From: Singulisphaera sp. GP187
GTDB taxonomy: Bacteria; Pseudomonadota; Gammaproteobacteria; Burkholderiales; Burkholderiaceae_C
NCBI GenBank assembly: GCA_943327965.2
Contig: CALPYQ020000077.1
Span: 1 to 7,285, forward strand
Reading direction: 5' to 3'
DNA length: 7,285 bases
Made by a program: the position numbers and the translations under genes. A model generated the notes under the pieces. The model searched no databases and was not told the origin of the DNA. It saw only the letters and a program-made list of their open reading frames with translations. Below are positions 5,870 to 7,285 of the stretch, in pieces (within the stretch, counting starts at the first letter, position 1; each line of letters starts with the position of its first letter).

Positions 5870-7144
5870 TCAATAAGTTTCGAGGTGCAAACGGCCTTCT
5901 TTTTTGAGGCTTGCACCCAACTGGTCCCAATTGAGCCCAGCCTGTGTGGCCACATCGTGCAATGCCAAGACCACCCCCTCTTCCATGCTCTTCAAACCGC
6001 ACACATAAAAATAGGTGTTGGGGTCTTTCAAGAGCGCCACCAAATCGGCGGCACGCTCGCGCATGGCGTCTTGCACATAGCGCTTGGGCTGGCCCACTGT
6101 GCGTGAAAAGGCAAAGTTGATGTCAATGAAATCTTTGGGCAACTTTTGCAAGGGACCAAAGTAAGGCAACTCTTCCTGCGTGCGAGCCCCGAAGAACAGC
6201 ATCAACTTACCGCCTTCAAACTTGCCCGTTTGACGCAAACGGCGGCGCCACTCGGTCATGCCGCGCATGGGTGCGCTACCGGTACCGGTGCAAATCATGA
6301 CGATGTTGGACTTGGGATGGTTGGGCATCAGGAAACTGCTGCCGAAGGGGCCAATGACCTGAATGGCATCGCCCACTTTCACATCGCACAAGTAATTGGA
6401 ACAAACGCCATTGACTGGCTTGCCGTCGTGATCTTCTGTGACGCGTTTCACGGTCAAAGACACATTGTTGTAACCCGCGCGCTCGCCATTGCGGGGGCTG
6501 GCAATGGAATATTGGCGCGCATGGTGAGGTTTGCCTGACGCATCAAGACCTGGTGGCACGATGGCCACAGACTGGCCTTCTAGCACTGGGAATGGCATGT
6601 TGCCGAAATCAATCACGATGTGATGGGTTTCGTTAGACGTACCGGCTTCGTTCACTTTGAAGTTGCCAACCACGGTGGCTTGCGTGGGCGTTTTGGGTCC
6701 ATACAAGTTGGTGTAAGCGTGCGCCGCAGACCAAGGGGGCACGATTGAACCAAAAGCGGCTGAATTGAAAACGGCTTCGCCAGAAGCATTGACAGCTTGG
6801 GCTGGTGCGGCCTCTGCTGCAGGGGCCGCAGCAACAGCTTGGCTGTCCACGCCCATGGCTTGGAGGTCAGCGTCGCTCAAGGCGGCAGGCAAGTCGTCCC
6901 ATTTCAGTTGCTCTTCAATGGAATAGGCCTTGGCCTTGGGCATGCTGCGCCAGTTGTCAATGGAGCCCGTTGGGCAAGGTGGCACACAGGCCATGCACAG
7001 ATTGCATTTGTCAGCATCAACCACATAATTGCGAGAGTCGTGCGTGATGGCGCCTACGGGGCATGTGGCCTCGCAGGTGTTGCAACGAATGCAGATCTCT
7101 GGGTCAATCAGGTGCTGCTGAATTAATACGGCTTCTGTGGTCAT
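5870..7144 (-). CDS. boxA: Benzoyl-CoA 2,3-epoxidase reductase component BoxA
   Basis: Reductase of the two-component benzoyl-CoA oxygenase. It takes electrons from NADPH through FAD and two [4Fe-4S] clusters to the diiron oxygenase BoxB, which forms 2,3-epoxybenzoyl-CoA in the cytoplasm. The 424-residue length fits BoxA. Residues 1-62 hold two ferredoxin motifs: C18-x2-C21-x2-C24-x3-C28P and C47-x2-C50-x2-C53-x3-C57P. An Ala-rich linker (about 102-125) leads to a ferredoxin-NADP reductase module. Its flavin motif is RQYSIASP (210-217), nucleotide-binding elements are [12 protein letters not shown] (284-295), [14 protein letters not shown] (316-329) and [12 protein letters not shown] (380-391), and it ends in the aromatic C-terminus GRLHLETY (Tyr424) typical of the FNR fold. 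The start, ATG 7144, is 30 nt after the boxB stop and matches the usual N-terminus before [11 protein letters not shown]. Its ribosome site is weak, consistent with coupling to boxB. Confidence 0.95.
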   Translation of the reverse strand: MTTEAVLIQQHLIDPEICIRCNTCEATCPVGAITHDSRNYVVDADKCNLCMACVPPCPTGSIDNWRSMPKAKAYSIEEQLKWDDLPAALSDADLQAMGVDSQAVAAAPAAEAAPAQAVNASGEAVFNSAAFGSIVPPWSAAHAYTNLYGPKTPTQATVVGNFKVNEAGTSNETHHIVIDFGNMPFPVLEGQSVAIVPPGLDASGKPHHARQYSIASPRNGERAGYNNVSLTVKRVTEDHDGKPVNGVCSNYLCDVKVGDAIQVIGPFGSSFLMPNHPKSNIVMICTGTGSAPMRGMTEWRRRLRQTGKFEGGKLMLFFGARTQEELPYFGPLQKLPKDFIDINFAFSRTVGQPKRYVQDAMRERAADLVALLKDPNTYFYVCGLKSMEEGVVLALHDVATQAGLNWDQLGASLKKEGRLHLETY

Positions 7145-7174
7145 GGCGTGTGTTTGGATCTTTTAAATCAGATC

Positions 7175-7285
7175 TCAGCTGAAACGAACGTAGTCGAAGT
7201 CTACAGGCTGACGATTGATACCCATGACAGGAGGGGCAATCCAGTTGGCAAACTTGCCAGGCTCTGTAACGCGGCCCATCAGGCT
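7175..7285 (-). CDS. boxB: Benzoyl-CoA 2,3-epoxidase oxygenase component BoxB, C-terminal 36 residues
   Basis: Only the last 36 codons and the TGA stop (7175-7177) are inside the window. The reading frame gives ...GKFANWIAPPVMGINRQPVD followed by FDYVRFS, which resembles the conserved BoxB C-terminus as I recall it. BoxB is the diiron monooxygenase that epoxidises benzoyl-CoA at the 2,3 position using electrons from BoxA. Its metal ligands lie outside the window. The call rests on this tail plus its position 30 nt upstream of boxA on the same strand. In the box pathway the product is then hydrolysed by BoxC with release of formate. Confidence 0.82.
   Translation of the reverse strand, partial: SLMGRVTEPGKFANWIAPPVMGINRQPVDFDYVRFS

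Noticed and set aside
5865..5881. GAAACT/AGTTTC inverted repeat spanning the boxA stop codon
   Set aside because: A 6-bp AT-rich stem without a following T-run is too weak to call a terminator and may be chance.
1..7285. tRNA, rRNA, CRISPR array, insertion sequence or phage sequence
   Set aside because: No repeat array, transposase motif, terminal inverted repeat or tRNA-like fold was seen on either strand. Almost every base is in the ordered minus-strand metabolic genes.

Overview
The window looks like chromosomal DNA of a betaproteobacterium, most likely Burkholderiales/Comamonadaceae (Limnohabitans-, Rhodoferax- or Polaromonas-like). This is inferred from protein character, middling GC content and gene content; no marker gene is present to fix the genus. 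All genes read on the minus strand, so transcription runs from the right edge (7285) to the left edge (1). Coding density is very high: the largest gap between genes is about 120 bases.

Right part (about 5870-7285): the 3' end of boxB and the complete boxA, which are the oxygenase and reductase components of benzoyl-CoA 2,3-epoxidase. This is the aerobic CoA-dependent (box) route for benzoate degradation.

Middle (about 1895-5765): a set of accessory genes typical of proteobacterial respiratory formate dehydrogenase loci. They are a DUF3305 protein, a DUF3306 protein (ATGA overlap with the former), a 713-residue multi-cluster iron-sulfur protein (74-bp overlap with DUF3306), and a TorD-family chaperone.

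Left part (1-1773): a 67-residue Tat-targeted small protein of the 'formate dehydrogenase region TAT target' type, then the N-terminal 510 residues of a Cys-type, Tat-exported, molybdenum/tungsten bis-MGD formate dehydrogenase catalytic subunit. This gene runs off the left edge; the electron-transfer and cytochrome b subunits would be expected further left.

How they fit together: ring cleavage in the box pathway (by BoxC, outside the window) releases formate. A formate dehydrogenase locus lying co-directionally about 100 bases behind boxA could therefore dispose of that formate and recover its electrons for respiration. The link is an inference from gene order plus known biochemistry. The least understood part is the DUF3305/DUF3306/iron-sulfur block, whose large protein has features reminiscent of HdrA and MvhD/FlpD.
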